Origin: Anaerolineae bacterium
Lineage (GTDB): Bacteria > Chloroflexota > Anaerolineae > 4572-78 > J111
Direction: 5' to 3'
Length of the DNA: 64,000 nt
NCBI GenBank assembly: GCA_023382535.1
Contig: JAHDWA010000010.1
Location: 62,001 to 126,000, forward strand
Part shown: piece after piece, positions 1 through 8,201 of the stretch
How the letters are laid out: every line of letters begins with the position of its first letter
How positions within the stretch are numbered: the stretch's first letter is position 1
Translations under genes and position numbers: made by a program
Notes under the pieces: generated by a model
Told to the model about the DNA's origin: nothing
Database searches by the model: none
The model's input: only the letters and a program-made list of their open reading frames with translations

Positions 1-33
1 GAGGCAGTTAAAGTTATTTCAGGAGAAAAATAA

Positions 34-1797
34 ATGATACTGAGTCCATCCGCTCGAATGCGAGCGCCCAGCCAACCTATTCAAACGATTGAGAGTGATA
101 TTGTCATCATCGGCGGCGGAGTGGCGGGTTGTCTGGCTGCCCTGGGAGCTGCCGAGGCCGGGGCCAAGGTAGTTATTTGTGAAAAAGGTGGCATCATCGA
201 ACGCAGCGGCAGCGTGGCAGCGGGGGTGGACCACTACATCGCCATCCTCGAAGAAGGGCCAGAGTGGGATACGCCGGAGTACCTCCTCCGCCATATTCCT
301 GCCGTCACCGAGGGTGTGACCGATATTGAGGCGGCGGCCCGCCTGGTCTACGGGCTTAAACCGATGGTGCGTTATCTGGAAAATTTAGGCGTAAACTTCC
401 ATGACCCGCAAAACGACGATATTCCCTACTACCGCCATCGCGCTTTTGGCCTGCCCGGCAAGTATCACATCAATTTTGATGGCAGCGATTTTAAACGTGC
501 GATCGGTCATGCGGTGCGTAAAACCAGAGCCAAAGTACTGGAGCGAGTCATGGTCACGGAAATCCTCATGGAGGATGGACAGCCAAGGGGGGCAGTGGCT
601 TTTCATATCCGGCACGGCACGGTCTACTTTATTTCGGCCCGCGCAGTCGTTGTAGCGACCGGTGACGCCAACCGGCTGGGGCGGAACGCCTCCGGTCTAC
701 CCTTTGATAGCTGGCACATGCCTTACAACACCGGCGATGGTCACGCCATGGCCCTGCGGGTGGGCGCCCAATTAGGCAACATGGAATTTACCGATTGCAC
801 GGTGACGCCCAAAGGGTATTCCACCCAGGGACTGAATGCCTTTATGGGCGGCGGCGCGCACCTGATCAATGCCCTGGGCGAACGTTTTATGTTCAAATAC
901 AGCCCCGATGGCGAGCGCGGCCGGCGGTCTGATATCGTCAACGGGGTGGTGGCTGAAACCCTGGCCGGGCGTGGTCCTATTTACTGTGACTGCACCCACC
1001 TGCCCCTGGAGGAAATCCGCCGCCTTGAGAGCACCCTGGGTGTTGACCGGCCCGCTTTACCGATCTATTTTGCCCAGAAAAAGATTGACCTGGCCAAGGA
1101 GCCTTTTGAGGTCACCGTCGGCGAGATAGCCTCCGTCCGGGCCGGGGCGCTTTTCCGCGGCAGCGGCATGCATATTGATGCTGATTGCGCCAGCAACATC
1201 CCCGGCCTTTTTGCGGCGGGCGACTGCACGACGATGGGCGCCGCCATAGCCGGAGCCGCCGTCATGGGCCATGTGGCCGGTATCAGCGCCGGGCGATACG
1301 CGCTTTCTCAGCCCCAGCCCCGGCCCGTTGCCCCGGAAGTGCAGGAACGCGTTCGGGAAACGCTTTATCAGCCATTGCAGCAAGAGCAAGGGCTTAAATT
1401 TCACCAGTTTGAAGACGAGGTGCGGGCGATTGTGACCGGTCTTATTGGCTACCGGCGGGATGAACAGCGGTTAAAAGAAGCGCTGCGCCAGCTCCATACC
1501 CTGCGGGAGCGGGAGGCCGAGCTGATCGCCGAGGATTATCACGGGGTCATGCGCGTCAATGAAGCGCGCAGCATTCGCGCCGTGGCCGAAGCCATCGCCG
1601 CCAGCGCTCTCGAACGCCGGGAGACCCGCAGCGGGGCGTCCAATTATCGGATGGACTATCCCCAGAAAAATGATGAGCTTGGCTTAAGAATTTTCACGGT
1701 GGAACAGGCAGGTAACGAGATGAAAGTTTCCTCGCAGCCCACGGGTATTCCTTCGAGCGTACTGCCGGAAGCGCCACCCAAGAAAGAGGGTTGGTAA
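34..1797 (+). CDS. FAD-dependent oxidoreductase, fumarate reductase/AprA-like flavoprotein
   Basis: A 587-residue flavoprotein of the fumarate reductase/succinate dehydrogenase/adenylylsulfate reductase alpha superfamily. An N-terminal dinucleotide-binding fold is visible at about residues 22-50 (DIVIIGGGVAGCLAALGAAE then CEKGG), and a second FAD contact late in the protein (GLFAAGDCTTMGAAIAGA). The start has a good ribosome site (AGGAG, 8-9 nt upstream). The next gene, a ferredoxin, starts 2 nt after its stop, which is the arrangement of AprA/AprB-like pairs, so the flavoprotein probably exchanges electrons with that ferredoxin. The substrate is unknown; nothing here shows it is a true APS reductase. 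An in-frame ATG 24 nt downstream is a less likely start. Confidence 0.85.
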   Translation: MILSPSARMRAPSQPIQTIESDIVIIGGGVAGCLAALGAAEAGAKVVICEKGGIIERSGSVAAGVDHYIAILEEGPEWDTPEYLLRHIPAVTEGVTDIEAAARLVYGLKPMVRYLENLGVNFHDPQNDDIPYYRHRAFGLPGKYHINFDGSDFKRAIGHAVRKTRAKVLERVMVTEILMEDGQPRGAVAFHIRHGTVYFISARAVVVATGDANRLGRNASGLPFDSWHMPYNTGDGHAMALRVGAQLGNMEFTDCTVTPKGYSTQGLNAFMGGGAHLINALGERFMFKYSPDGERGRRSDIVNGVVAETLAGRGPIYCDCTHLPLEEIRRLESTLGVDRPALPIYFAQKKIDLAKEPFEVTVGEIASVRAGALFRGSGMHIDADCASNIPGLFAAGDCTTMGAAIAGAAVMGHVAGISAGRYALSQPQPRPVAPEVQERVRETLYQPLQQEQGLKFHQFEDEVRAIVTGLIGYRRDEQRLKEALRQLHTLREREAELIAEDYHGVMRVNEARSIRAVAEAIAASALERRETRSGASNYRMDYPQKNDELGLRIFTVEQAGNEMKVSSQPTGIPSSVLPEAPPKKEGW

Positions 1798-1799
1798 CA

Positions 1800-2069
1800 A
1801 TGCCTATTTTCATTAATGAAAATACCTGCCTTGACGGCTGCACCATCTGCGATTTTTTCTGCCCTGGCGATATTATTTACCGCGAGGCCAAAGATAAACC
1901 GCCCATCGTCAAATATCAGGACGAGTGTTGGTACTGCGGCGCGTGCGTCATTCACTGTCCTGTTGACGCCGTGAGCATTGTTTTTCCACCCGAAATGCTT
2001 CACTGTGAAACCAGTGTTGAAGCGCTGGTAACGCCCCAGTCCAGCCTGGCTGAGCCTGACCCGCCTTGA
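1800..2069 (+). CDS. 4Fe-4S dicluster ferredoxin (AprB-like)
   Basis: A small 89-residue ferredoxin with two cysteine clusters: C10, C14, C17, C21 (CLDGCTICDFFCP) and C43, C46, C49, C53 (CWYCGACVIHCP), each ending in the Cys-Pro typical of 4Fe-4S proteins. It follows the flavoprotein by 2 nt and is surely cotranscribed with it; the likely role is electron transfer to or from that enzyme. The ATG at 1800 was chosen over an in-frame TTG at 1791, because the conserved fold begins MPIFINENTC. The acidic/Pro-rich tail after about residue 65 is poorly conserved by eye. Confidence 0.88.
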   Translation: MPIFINENTCLDGCTICDFFCPGDIIYREAKDKPPIVKYQDECWYCGACVIHCPVDAVSIVFPPEMLHCETSVEALVTPQSSLAEPDPP

Positions 2070-2163
2070 CCCGGTTTCACCGCTGCGACCATTGACCTGG
2101 AAGTATGCTGCCCGGTTTTCTTAGACTGCCTTCATTTTAGGTTAACAAAGGGGGATTATCATC

Positions 2164-3333
2164 ATGGCTAACCAATCGCAGGTTAGTGGGGCTGCCGAGG
2201 CTCGAAATTTGCGCCTGATTGGACACTCAGACTTAAACGGCCATGGCGACGGCATGCAGCTCATGCTCAAGGATCACTACCTCTTCGTCGGGCATGTCTT
2301 GGGCAAAATAGGCACGACCATTCTCGACGTGTCTAACCCCCAGGAACCACGGGTCGTCCAACAGCTAAAAATCCCCCCCCACACCCACACCCATAAAGTT
2401 CAAATCGCCGGCGACATCCTCATCATCAATTACGAAAAATACCCGCCCAAGGGCAAAGAAAATATGCCCGAACGGGCCGGCATCCAGATTCTCGACATCT
2501 CCGACCCGCCGCACCCGCGCGAGATCGGCTTCTTTTCAACCGGCGGCAAAGGGGTGCACCGGGTTTGGTACACCGGCGGCCGGTATGCCTATATGTCGGC
2601 TACGCCGGATGGCTACAGCGACCGGATTATGATGATTGTAGACGTTTCCGACCCGGCCCGCCCGCAAGAAGTATCCCGCTGGTGGATGCCGGGAATGTGG
2701 ACGGCCGGAGGGGAAAAACCGGGTTGGTCCTCTAACCTGCGGGTGGGGGCGCATCATCCGGTGGTCTGGCAAAACCGGGCCTATTGGGGCTTCTGGGACA
2801 TGGGGGTGATCATCATGGACATCTCAGACCCGGCCAAGCCGCAGGAGATTTCTCGCCTGGGTTGGGCGCCGGAGGATGGCGGTCATACCCACACGGCCAT
2901 GCCTTTACCCCAGCGCAACTTGCTGGTAGTTACCGATGAGGCCACCGAACCCGAGTGCCAGGAAGTTCGCAAGCGGGTCAGGTTACTGGATATCAGCGAC
3001 GAAACCCGGCCCCGCCTTATCAGCAAGTTCTCGGAACCCCAGGGGGATTTTTGCCGGCGAGGACTTCGTTTTGGACCCCATAACGTGCATGAAAACCGGC
3101 CTGGCTCCTTTATCAGTGATCGGATCATTTTTGTGACCTACTTCAACGCCGGCTTGCGCGTTTATGATATAAAGAACGCTGAAGCCCCGGAAGAAGTGGC
3201 CTCCTACATTCCGCAAACACCGGCCGGTCAGCAGGCCGTCCAAACCAACGATGTGTTTGTCGCCGAAAACGGGCTGATTTATATCAGTGATCGGATTGGC
3301 GGCGGCATTGATATTTTAGAGTTGACCCTATAA
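2164..3333 (+). CDS. LVIVD repeat-containing protein (predicted beta-propeller)
   Basis: A 389-residue protein built from repeats in which a stretch such as TTILDVSNPQEPRVV, IQILDISDPPHPREI, MMIVDVSDPARPQEV or VIIMDISDPAKPQEI recurs. This is the signature of LVIVD repeats, thought to form a beta-propeller. There is no signal peptide and no recognisable catalytic motif, apart from several His-rich stretches (HTHTHK, HTHTAM, GAHHP) that could bind metal. The start at 2164 is preceded by a G-rich ribosome site (AAAGGGGG). It sits alone between the flavoprotein pair and an ABC importer. The function is unknown; a scaffold or an enzyme of the selenium-binding-protein type are possibilities, not claims. 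Confidence 0.8.
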   Translation: MANQSQVSGAAEARNLRLIGHSDLNGHGDGMQLMLKDHYLFVGHVLGKIGTTILDVSNPQEPRVVQQLKIPPHTHTHKVQIAGDILIINYEKYPPKGKENMPERAGIQILDISDPPHPREIGFFSTGGKGVHRVWYTGGRYAYMSATPDGYSDRIMMIVDVSDPARPQEVSRWWMPGMWTAGGEKPGWSSNLRVGAHHPVVWQNRAYWGFWDMGVIIMDISDPAKPQEISRLGWAPEDGGHTHTAMPLPQRNLLVVTDEATEPECQEVRKRVRLLDISDETRPRLISKFSEPQGDFCRRGLRFGPHNVHENRPGSFISDRIIFVTYFNAGLRVYDIKNAEAPEEVASYIPQTPAGQQAVQTNDVFVAENGLIYISDRIGGGIDILELTL

Positions 3334-3386
3334 CAGGTAGCAGGATAGCTAAGGTAGCATATTCTTGTCTTTTCGGCGGTCTATTT
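3334..3386. repeat. GTAGCA-type repeat plus TCGGCGGTCTATTT motif
   Basis: Just after the LVIVD stop the spacer reads CAGGTAGCAGGATAGC then AAGGTAGCA, followed by TCGGCGGTCTATTT at 3373-3386. The same two motifs, in the same order, recur at 50739-50816 and the GTAGCA motif again at 63805-63832. They look like a dispersed low-complexity spacer repeat. Confidence 0.5.
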
Positions 3387-3401
3387 ACGAAGGAGTAAAT
3401 A

Positions 3402-3623
3402 ATGCCAGTTATCCCCCAAACCTTCATTTCCGCTCGCCCGCATCGCAAATCAACCTTTGAAAAGTTACAAAGCTGCCAAAGGCGACCTGCCCGGCTGTAT
3501 CGCCTTGATCTGCTCATGGCTCCACCCCCTCTCCGGGTAGAAGAAATTGACGCTGAACCAAACGAAACCCATTTTGAACCAAAAATGAGTCTCCTATCAA
3601 ATAACGAAGAGGCGTTATGCTAG
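3402..3623 (+). CDS. Small hypothetical ORF, possibly not translated
   Basis: A 73-codon ORF with a strong ribosome site (AAGGAG, 6 nt before the ATG) whose TAG stop overlaps the ATG of the following ABC ATPase, so it could couple translation into that gene. The predicted peptide is basic at the N-terminus, Pro-rich in the middle and acidic at the end, and I recognise no domain. The composition does not look like a conserved protein. It may be a leader ORF or a remnant. Confidence 0.25.
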   Translation: MPVIPQTFISARPHRKSTFEKLQSCQRRPARLYRLDLLMAPPPLRVEEIDAEPNETHFEPKMSLLSNNEEALC

Positions 3624-4417
3624 AAGTTGTTGCCGAGAACTTAACCGTTGAATATGACTTGATCCGCGAAAAAGAAACTTTAACTGCCCTCTGGGATTTT
3701 AACCTCAGGGTTCCGGCCGGCGAATTCCTGGTTGTGGTTGGGCCAAGCGGCTGTGGCAAAACAACGTTTATCAATGTGGTAGTCGGGTTGATCAAAGCCA
3801 GCAAAGGCAAGGTATTATGCGGCGGCAAAGAAGTTACCGGCCCGGGTAGCGATAGAGCCATGGTTTTTCAAGATTATGCCCTCATGCCCTGGCGAACCAT
3901 TAAGAAAAACGTCGAATTTGGATTAGAACTACAGGGCCGCCTGAATGGGGAAACCAGAAAAAATGTTGACCATTACATCAAATTGGTGGGGTTAAAGGGC
4001 TTCGAGGAAAACCTGCCGCACGAACTATCGGGCGGGATGCGGCAGCGGGTTGGCCTGGCCCGCGCCCTCGCCACGGAACCCAAAGTTTTGGCTATGGATG
4101 AACCGTTTGGCGCCCTCGACGCCATGACCCGCGAAGTCATGCAGGCGGAGTTTGAGAAGATCCTGTCGAAAACAAAGCAAACCGTTATTTTTATCACCCA
4201 CTCCATTGACGAAGCCATCACCATGGGTGACCGCATTGTGGTCATGACCGCCGGTCCCGGTCGAAGCAAAGCAATTATAGATGTTGACATTCCCCGGCCC
4301 CGGTGGGCGATTGATGTCCGGGAGCATCCCCATTATCGGGAGCTTCGGCACGAAATCTGGCAAATGTTAAAGTCGGAACAGCAGGCACAGATGGATCGTG
4401 AGAGTCAGCCTGAGTAA
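3617..4417 (+). CDS. ABC transporter ATP-binding protein (nitrate/sulfonate/taurine type)
   Basis: A 266-residue ATPase of the SsuB/TauB/NrtD group. Walker A is GPSGCGKTT (residues 42-50), the Q-loop glutamine is at 85, the signature is LSGGM (137-141) and Walker B is VLAMDEP with the D-loop FGALD following. The switch His is in FITHSIDEA. This ATPase energises uptake of a small organic or inorganic anion across the membrane, together with the permease at 4539 and the lipoprotein at 5542. The three genes form one importer although the spacers between them are over 100 nt. Confidence 0.9.
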   Translation: MLEVVAENLTVEYDLIREKETLTALWDFNLRVPAGEFLVVVGPSGCGKTTFINVVVGLIKASKGKVLCGGKEVTGPGSDRAMVFQDYALMPWRTIKKNVEFGLELQGRLNGETRKNVDHYIKLVGLKGFEENLPHELSGGMRQRVGLARALATEPKVLAMDEPFGALDAMTREVMQAEFEKILSKTKQTVIFITHSIDEAITMGDRIVVMTAGPGRSKAIIDVDIPRPRWAIDVREHPHYRELRHEIWQMLKSEQQAQMDRESQPE

Positions 4418-4457
4418 GTCCAGGTCATTTGTTACGACCTGCTGGCTGTCCATTAAA

Positions 4458-4496
4458 CAGTGAACCGTAGCCTGTAATCAGTCAGACTGTTCACTG
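4458..4496. repeat. Inverted repeat CAGTGAAC/GTTCACTG
   Basis: Perfect 8-bp arms (4458-4465 and 4489-4496) separated by 23 nt in the 121-nt spacer between the ABC ATPase and permease genes. It resembles the other dispersed AT-rich palindromes of this window. It is not followed by a T-run, so a terminator is unlikely. Confidence 0.4.
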
Positions 4497-4538
4497 ATCT
4501 CTGATAACTGATTTACTGTCTTTAAGGAGGTCAATCGT

Positions 4539-5387
4539 ATGGCGACAACATTCGAGGTAGCAGCAGTTCAGGATGTACCCACCCGCCGGCCGATCGAGCG
4601 CCCAATTGGTTGGGACGGATTTAAAGCGCGGTATGGCATCCTGGTGATTACCATCATTAACTTTGCCCTCTTCTTTTTCTTTTGGGAAATTATCGCCCAA
4701 ATGGGTGTCTTCAGTAAATTGTTGCTGCCCCCCATTTCAGGGGTGTATGCCGAAACTATCAAGTTGGCGGCAAACGGCGAACTTTGGAAGCATATTAGCT
4801 TCAGCGCCACAAACTTTACGGTTGGCTTCCTCATCGCCACGATAGCCGGCGTTCCGCTGGGCCTGCTCCTGGGGGCTTCCCGGAAACTCGATATTCTCGT
4901 CGGTCCCTACGTTTGGGCGCTCTTCTCGACGCCGCGTGAAGCCCTGCTTCCGCTCATTACCGTGGCCCTGGGCTTTGGGATGGCCTCCAAGGTGTTTTTG
5001 ATCTTTCTGGGAGCCTTTTTTGTGATCGTGATCAATACCTGGGCTGGGGTTAAAACGGTCGAACAGAGTCTCATTCATGCCGGAAAAGTATTTGGGGCGA
5101 ATCGCATCACCATCTTTAGCAAGATTGTAGTCCCCTACACCCTCCCGTTCATCGTCGTCGGCTTGAGGTTGGGGGTTACTCGCGCTCTGGTCGTGACGAT
5201 TATCGCCGAAATGATCGCCAGTTCCCGAGGCATGGGCTATGTCATCATGCGCGCCGTTGACGAGTTCAACTCGGCCAAGCTCTTCTCGATGATCCTGATC
5301 CTGGTGATCGTTTCGATGACGCTGGTGACCGGCATGCGCCGCCTGGAAGCCTGGGTGGCGCCCTGGCGGGAAAAGTCATCAGTCTAG
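4539..5387 (+). CDS. ABC transporter permease (nitrate/sulfonate/taurine type)
   Basis: A 282-residue integral membrane protein of the SsuC/TauC family with about six hydrophobic segments, the first at about residues 36-55 (ILVITIINFALFFFFWEIIA). The EAA-type cytoplasmic loop that contacts the ATPase lies near KVFGANRITIFSKIVVPYTLP. The start is preceded by AAGGAGG. It is the membrane channel for the importer formed with 3617-4417 and 5542-6687. Confidence 0.9.
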   Translation: MATTFEVAAVQDVPTRRPIERPIGWDGFKARYGILVITIINFALFFFFWEIIAQMGVFSKLLLPPISGVYAETIKLAANGELWKHISFSATNFTVGFLIATIAGVPLGLLLGASRKLDILVGPYVWALFSTPREALLPLITVALGFGMASKVFLIFLGAFFVIVINTWAGVKTVEQSLIHAGKVFGANRITIFSKIVVPYTLPFIVVGLRLGVTRALVVTIIAEMIASSRGMGYVIMRAVDEFNSAKLFSMILILVIVSMTLVTGMRRLEAWVAPWREKSSV

Positions 5388-5434
5388 ATTGTCCCCGGTT
5401 GAGCGTTGATAACTGAGGAAAAGGAGGAACGCAA

Positions 5435-5452
5435 ATGAAGAAAAGCGGTTAG
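5435..5452 (+). other. Five-codon leader-like ORF (MKKSG)
   Basis: A strong ribosome site (AAAAGGAGG) is followed by ATG AAG AAA AGC GGT TAG. The start looks like that of a secreted protein but it terminates at once. The same frame continues without a stop to the TAA at 5528-5530, just before the real start of the binding-protein gene. It may be a leader peptide or the dead start of a former gene. Evidence is limited to the ribosome site. Confidence 0.25.
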
Positions 5453-5541
5453 GGCTTGCTGGCACAACTGCCTGCGTCGCCGACGGGGCACATTCAACAG
5501 GTATCTATAAAGTGCAGCTTCATTATTTAAGGAGGATGACG

Positions 5542-6687
5542 ATGTCTGTTAAACGTTCTATCCATCGCGCAATTACTCGCCGCGAGTTTCTCAGGGGAAG
5601 TATGTACACGGGGATGGGCTTTGGGACCATTTGGCTCTTGGGAGGGTGCGGCGCGGCTGCGCCGGCCGCTGCCCCGACCGAAGCGCCGGCGGCAGCCACT
5701 CCAGTTCCTGCCACCGCCACCTTAGCCCCGGCGACAGCAGAAGCAGCGGTGGCAGCGCCCGCTGAAACCGCGAGTATCATCCATGGCACCTATAACCCCA
5801 ACTGGGCCAACCTGGTGATCAACGAACTGGCCGATCATTTTGGCTGGCTAAAAGAAGAGGGGATCAACTCACAAGAGATCATTATCGTCGAACAAACGCA
5901 AATCTTTCCGGCGCTCATTGGGGGCAGTTTGCATACTGCCCAGCAAGATACCGACGCCGTGGCCGCCGCTAACCTGCAGGGTGAGCCGATACGATTTATT
6001 GCCGGTTACCGGGATAAAGAGGCCTGGATTTTCGGCGTCGCCAAGGGTATCGAAACGGTTGAGGATCTCGTGGGCAAGCAGGTAAGCGGGGGCGCGGCCG
6101 GCTCGCGCAACGAGTACCTGGGCAAAGAAATGATCCGCCGGCTGGGCGGCGACCCTGACGCGCTGGAGTGGGTGCCCGTTGGCGGCGGTTCCGACGCGCG
6201 CGTCGAGGCGGTCAATGCCGGCGTTATTGTCGGCACGGTGATGCAGCCTCGCCATAAGCCTTTAATTGCAAACGGCGGCGGCAAGATCCTGTTTGAAGAA
6301 CTGGCAGAAGTGCCCCAGGATTGTTACTGCGTCCATGAAAACTGGCTTAACAACAATGAACGAACCGTTGTTGGCTTTCTCAAAGCGACGATTCGGGCCC
6401 GCGAATTTTTCAAGGATCCCAACAACAAAGAAGAGATCATCAAGATCATGGAGGGGCGCGGCTATGAGTTTTCCGATATCTTCCGGGAACTGTATGAAGC
6501 GGATTTAAATGTCATTAGCGCCACCGGTCACTTCAACATTGAGGCGATGGAAACACTGATCGCCGATGCGGTCAGAACGGGCAATATTGAAAAAGAAATT
6601 GACTGGCGAGAATTTGTCCGCATGGATTACTTAAATCAGGCTTACCAAGAATTGGGGATGGACGACAAAGTGGTGAACTACAGTTAA
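5542..6687 (+). CDS. ABC transporter substrate-binding lipoprotein (SsuA/NMT1-like), Tat signal
   Basis: A 381-residue periplasmic-type binding protein. The N-terminus has a twin-arginine motif (TRREFLRG, R13-R14), a hydrophobic stretch and a lipobox (LLGGC, C36), so it is probably exported folded and lipid-anchored. A low-complexity Ala/Pro/Thr linker covers about residues 37-80, followed by an NMT1/THI5-like domain (NWANLVINELADHFGWLKEEG). ATG 5542 was chosen because AAGGAGG lies 6 nt upstream; longer in-frame starts at 5512 or 5536 lack such a site. It delivers the unknown ligand to the permease at 4539. Confidence 0.88.
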   Translation: MSVKRSIHRAITRREFLRGSMYTGMGFGTIWLLGGCGAAAPAAAPTEAPAAATPVPATATLAPATAEAAVAAPAETASIIHGTYNPNWANLVINELADHFGWLKEEGINSQEIIIVEQTQIFPALIGGSLHTAQQDTDAVAAANLQGEPIRFIAGYRDKEAWIFGVAKGIETVEDLVGKQVSGGAAGSRNEYLGKEMIRRLGGDPDALEWVPVGGGSDARVEAVNAGVIVGTVMQPRHKPLIANGGGKILFEELAEVPQDCYCVHENWLNNNERTVVGFLKATIRAREFFKDPNNKEEIIKIMEGRGYEFSDIFRELYEADLNVISATGHFNIEAMETLIADAVRTGNIEKEIDWREFVRMDYLNQAYQELGMDDKVVNYS

Positions 6688-6764
6688 TTGCTCTCATGTG
6701 TTGCGTGTTGCGTATTCCGTTTATTTCACGTAAGACGCAATACGAATGTTGGATGTAACCGAAA

Positions 6765-6839
6765 GGTGACTGGCACTGGGATAGCCCTAAACTTTGCTGT
6801 TCTCAATCGTCTAGCCAAGAGAAAAGTGCCAGTCACCTG
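6765..6839. repeat. MITE/REP-like element, 14-bp inverted repeats AGGTGACTGGCACT
   Basis: Perfect 14-bp terminal inverted repeats (6765-6778 and 6826-6839) enclose 47 nt of unrelated sequence. A second element with nearly the same ends (AGGTGACAGGCACTT) lies at 43446-43530. GTGACnGGCAC ends of this kind are known from RAYT/REP-type mobile repeats. It has no coding capacity. It lies in the spacer between the importer and the M24 gene; the 60 nt before it also hold a GCGTATT/CGCAATACG palindrome fragment. Confidence 0.6.
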
Positions 6840-6896
6840 AGTATTTTTTGGAAGCACCTGCGCGAAAATTCGTTTGGGCTACTGATGGAGAGTTAT

Positions 6897-8174
6897 ATGG
6901 CCAATGATTGGAATGAGGTCCGTTATCAGCTCGACAAATCGGAAAACTTTCGCGAAATCTGCAACTCCCCCTGGTACAGCGACGCCGTCTACGACAAGTT
7001 CTCCGAAGCGGAATATGAACGCCGGCACACCCTGGCTCGTGAGAAAATGGCCCGCGAGGGCGTTGATGCGCTCATTCTGACCGGCAGCCCCAATATTTAT
7101 AGTATGGGCGGCGGCGTGACCTGGGCCTCCGGCTTAATTGACGAACGCGGCCTGGCCCAGTATCTCCTGCTCCCCCGCCAGGGCGAGCCAATGCTGATCT
7201 ACCCCCACGCCGGCTGCCACATTGAAGCAGCCCGCCAGATGGTTTCCGTGCGCGACGTCCGCGGCTCCAAGGGGGGCCAGTATGGGCATGTTCTGGCCGA
7301 CCGGCTGGAAGAGTTGAGCCTGCAAACTGGCCGCATCGGCATCACCGCCGCCGACCGCAACGGGCCGGAATACATGGGCCTGACCTGTTTCCGCCAGTTG
7401 GAAGCACGTCTGCCCCAGGCCACCTTTGTTTTTCTACCCAAACTGCTCCACGAATTGACCTATCTCAAAAGTGACGAAGAGATCGCCGCGATGGCCCGGG
7501 CCGGCGAACTGGTCATCCAGGCCCTGGAAGCGGTGGCGGCAGCGGCCCACTCCGGTGTGCGGGAGTACCAGCTTGAGGCAGCGGGGACGCACGCGATCAT
7601 GAACGGCGGGGGGCGGGTCCATCTGATGATGATTGGCTCCACCTCCATGCACGATCCCAGGCTGGTCTTTCCTAATCCGCGCCCCTCACATCGTGTGCTG
7701 CAAAGGGGTGATATGATCCTGGCTGAAATGGTCGCCTTGTATAAAGGCTATTCGGCCAAAATAGGGCAGCCCATCACCATCGGCCCGCCAACTCACGAAA
7801 TGAGCCACTTCTTCAAAGAAATTGTCCTGGGCGGCTTTGAGGCGCTCCGCGAGCAGTTGCAGCCAGGCAAAACGCTGGAGGATGTCCGCCGGGCCGGGGC
7901 CTACTTTCGCCAGCACGGCGCTCAAGTCCGCCCCATGATGGTCCACGGGCTGGACTTGATCACAGCCCCACCCTTTATTGATACCGACCATGTGAAAGCA
8001 GAACCCTTTGAACAGGAAATTAAGCCGGGGATGACCTACTCCATTGAGATCACCCCGATTAATGCCGACGGCACCTACGGCATGTTTATGGGCCGGACTT
8101 ACGCCATCACCGAGTCCGGGCCGCGAGATTTAACCCCTTTTCCCATGGGCGAGATTATTGTTGTAGGACCTTAA
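6897..8174 (+). CDS. M24 (aminopeptidase P/creatinase-fold) family protein
   Basis: A 425-residue protein with the two-domain layout of M24B enzymes: a creatinase-like N-terminal domain (about residues 45-175) and a pita-bread C-terminal domain. In the C-terminal domain the usual first metal Asp is replaced (GDMILAEMVALYKGY, where Asp is expected at the Glu) and the second Asp of the family is missing (SAKIGQPI). An HG pair (MMVHGLD) and one Glu (YSIEITP) remain. It is therefore probably a metal-independent hydrolase such as creatinase, or an altered enzyme, rather than a standard prolyl peptidase. GGAG 6 nt before ATG 6897 supports this start over the ATG at 6885. The creatininase-family gene follows by 27 nt, which fits amidine or amide catabolism. 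Confidence 0.8.
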   Translation: MANDWNEVRYQLDKSENFREICNSPWYSDAVYDKFSEAEYERRHTLAREKMAREGVDALILTGSPNIYSMGGGVTWASGLIDERGLAQYLLLPRQGEPMLIYPHAGCHIEAARQMVSVRDVRGSKGGQYGHVLADRLEELSLQTGRIGITAADRNGPEYMGLTCFRQLEARLPQATFVFLPKLLHELTYLKSDEEIAAMARAGELVIQALEAVAAAAHSGVREYQLEAAGTHAIMNGGGRVHLMMIGSTSMHDPRLVFPNPRPSHRVLQRGDMILAEMVALYKGYSAKIGQPITIGPPTHEMSHFFKEIVLGGFEALREQLQPGKTLEDVRRAGAYFRQHGAQVRPMMVHGLDLITAPPFIDTDHVKAEPFEQEIKPGMTYSIEITPINADGTYGMFMGRTYAITESGPRDLTPFPMGEIIVVGP

Positions 8175-8201
8175 TTAAATTCCCTAAAGGAAGTAACCTC
8201 A

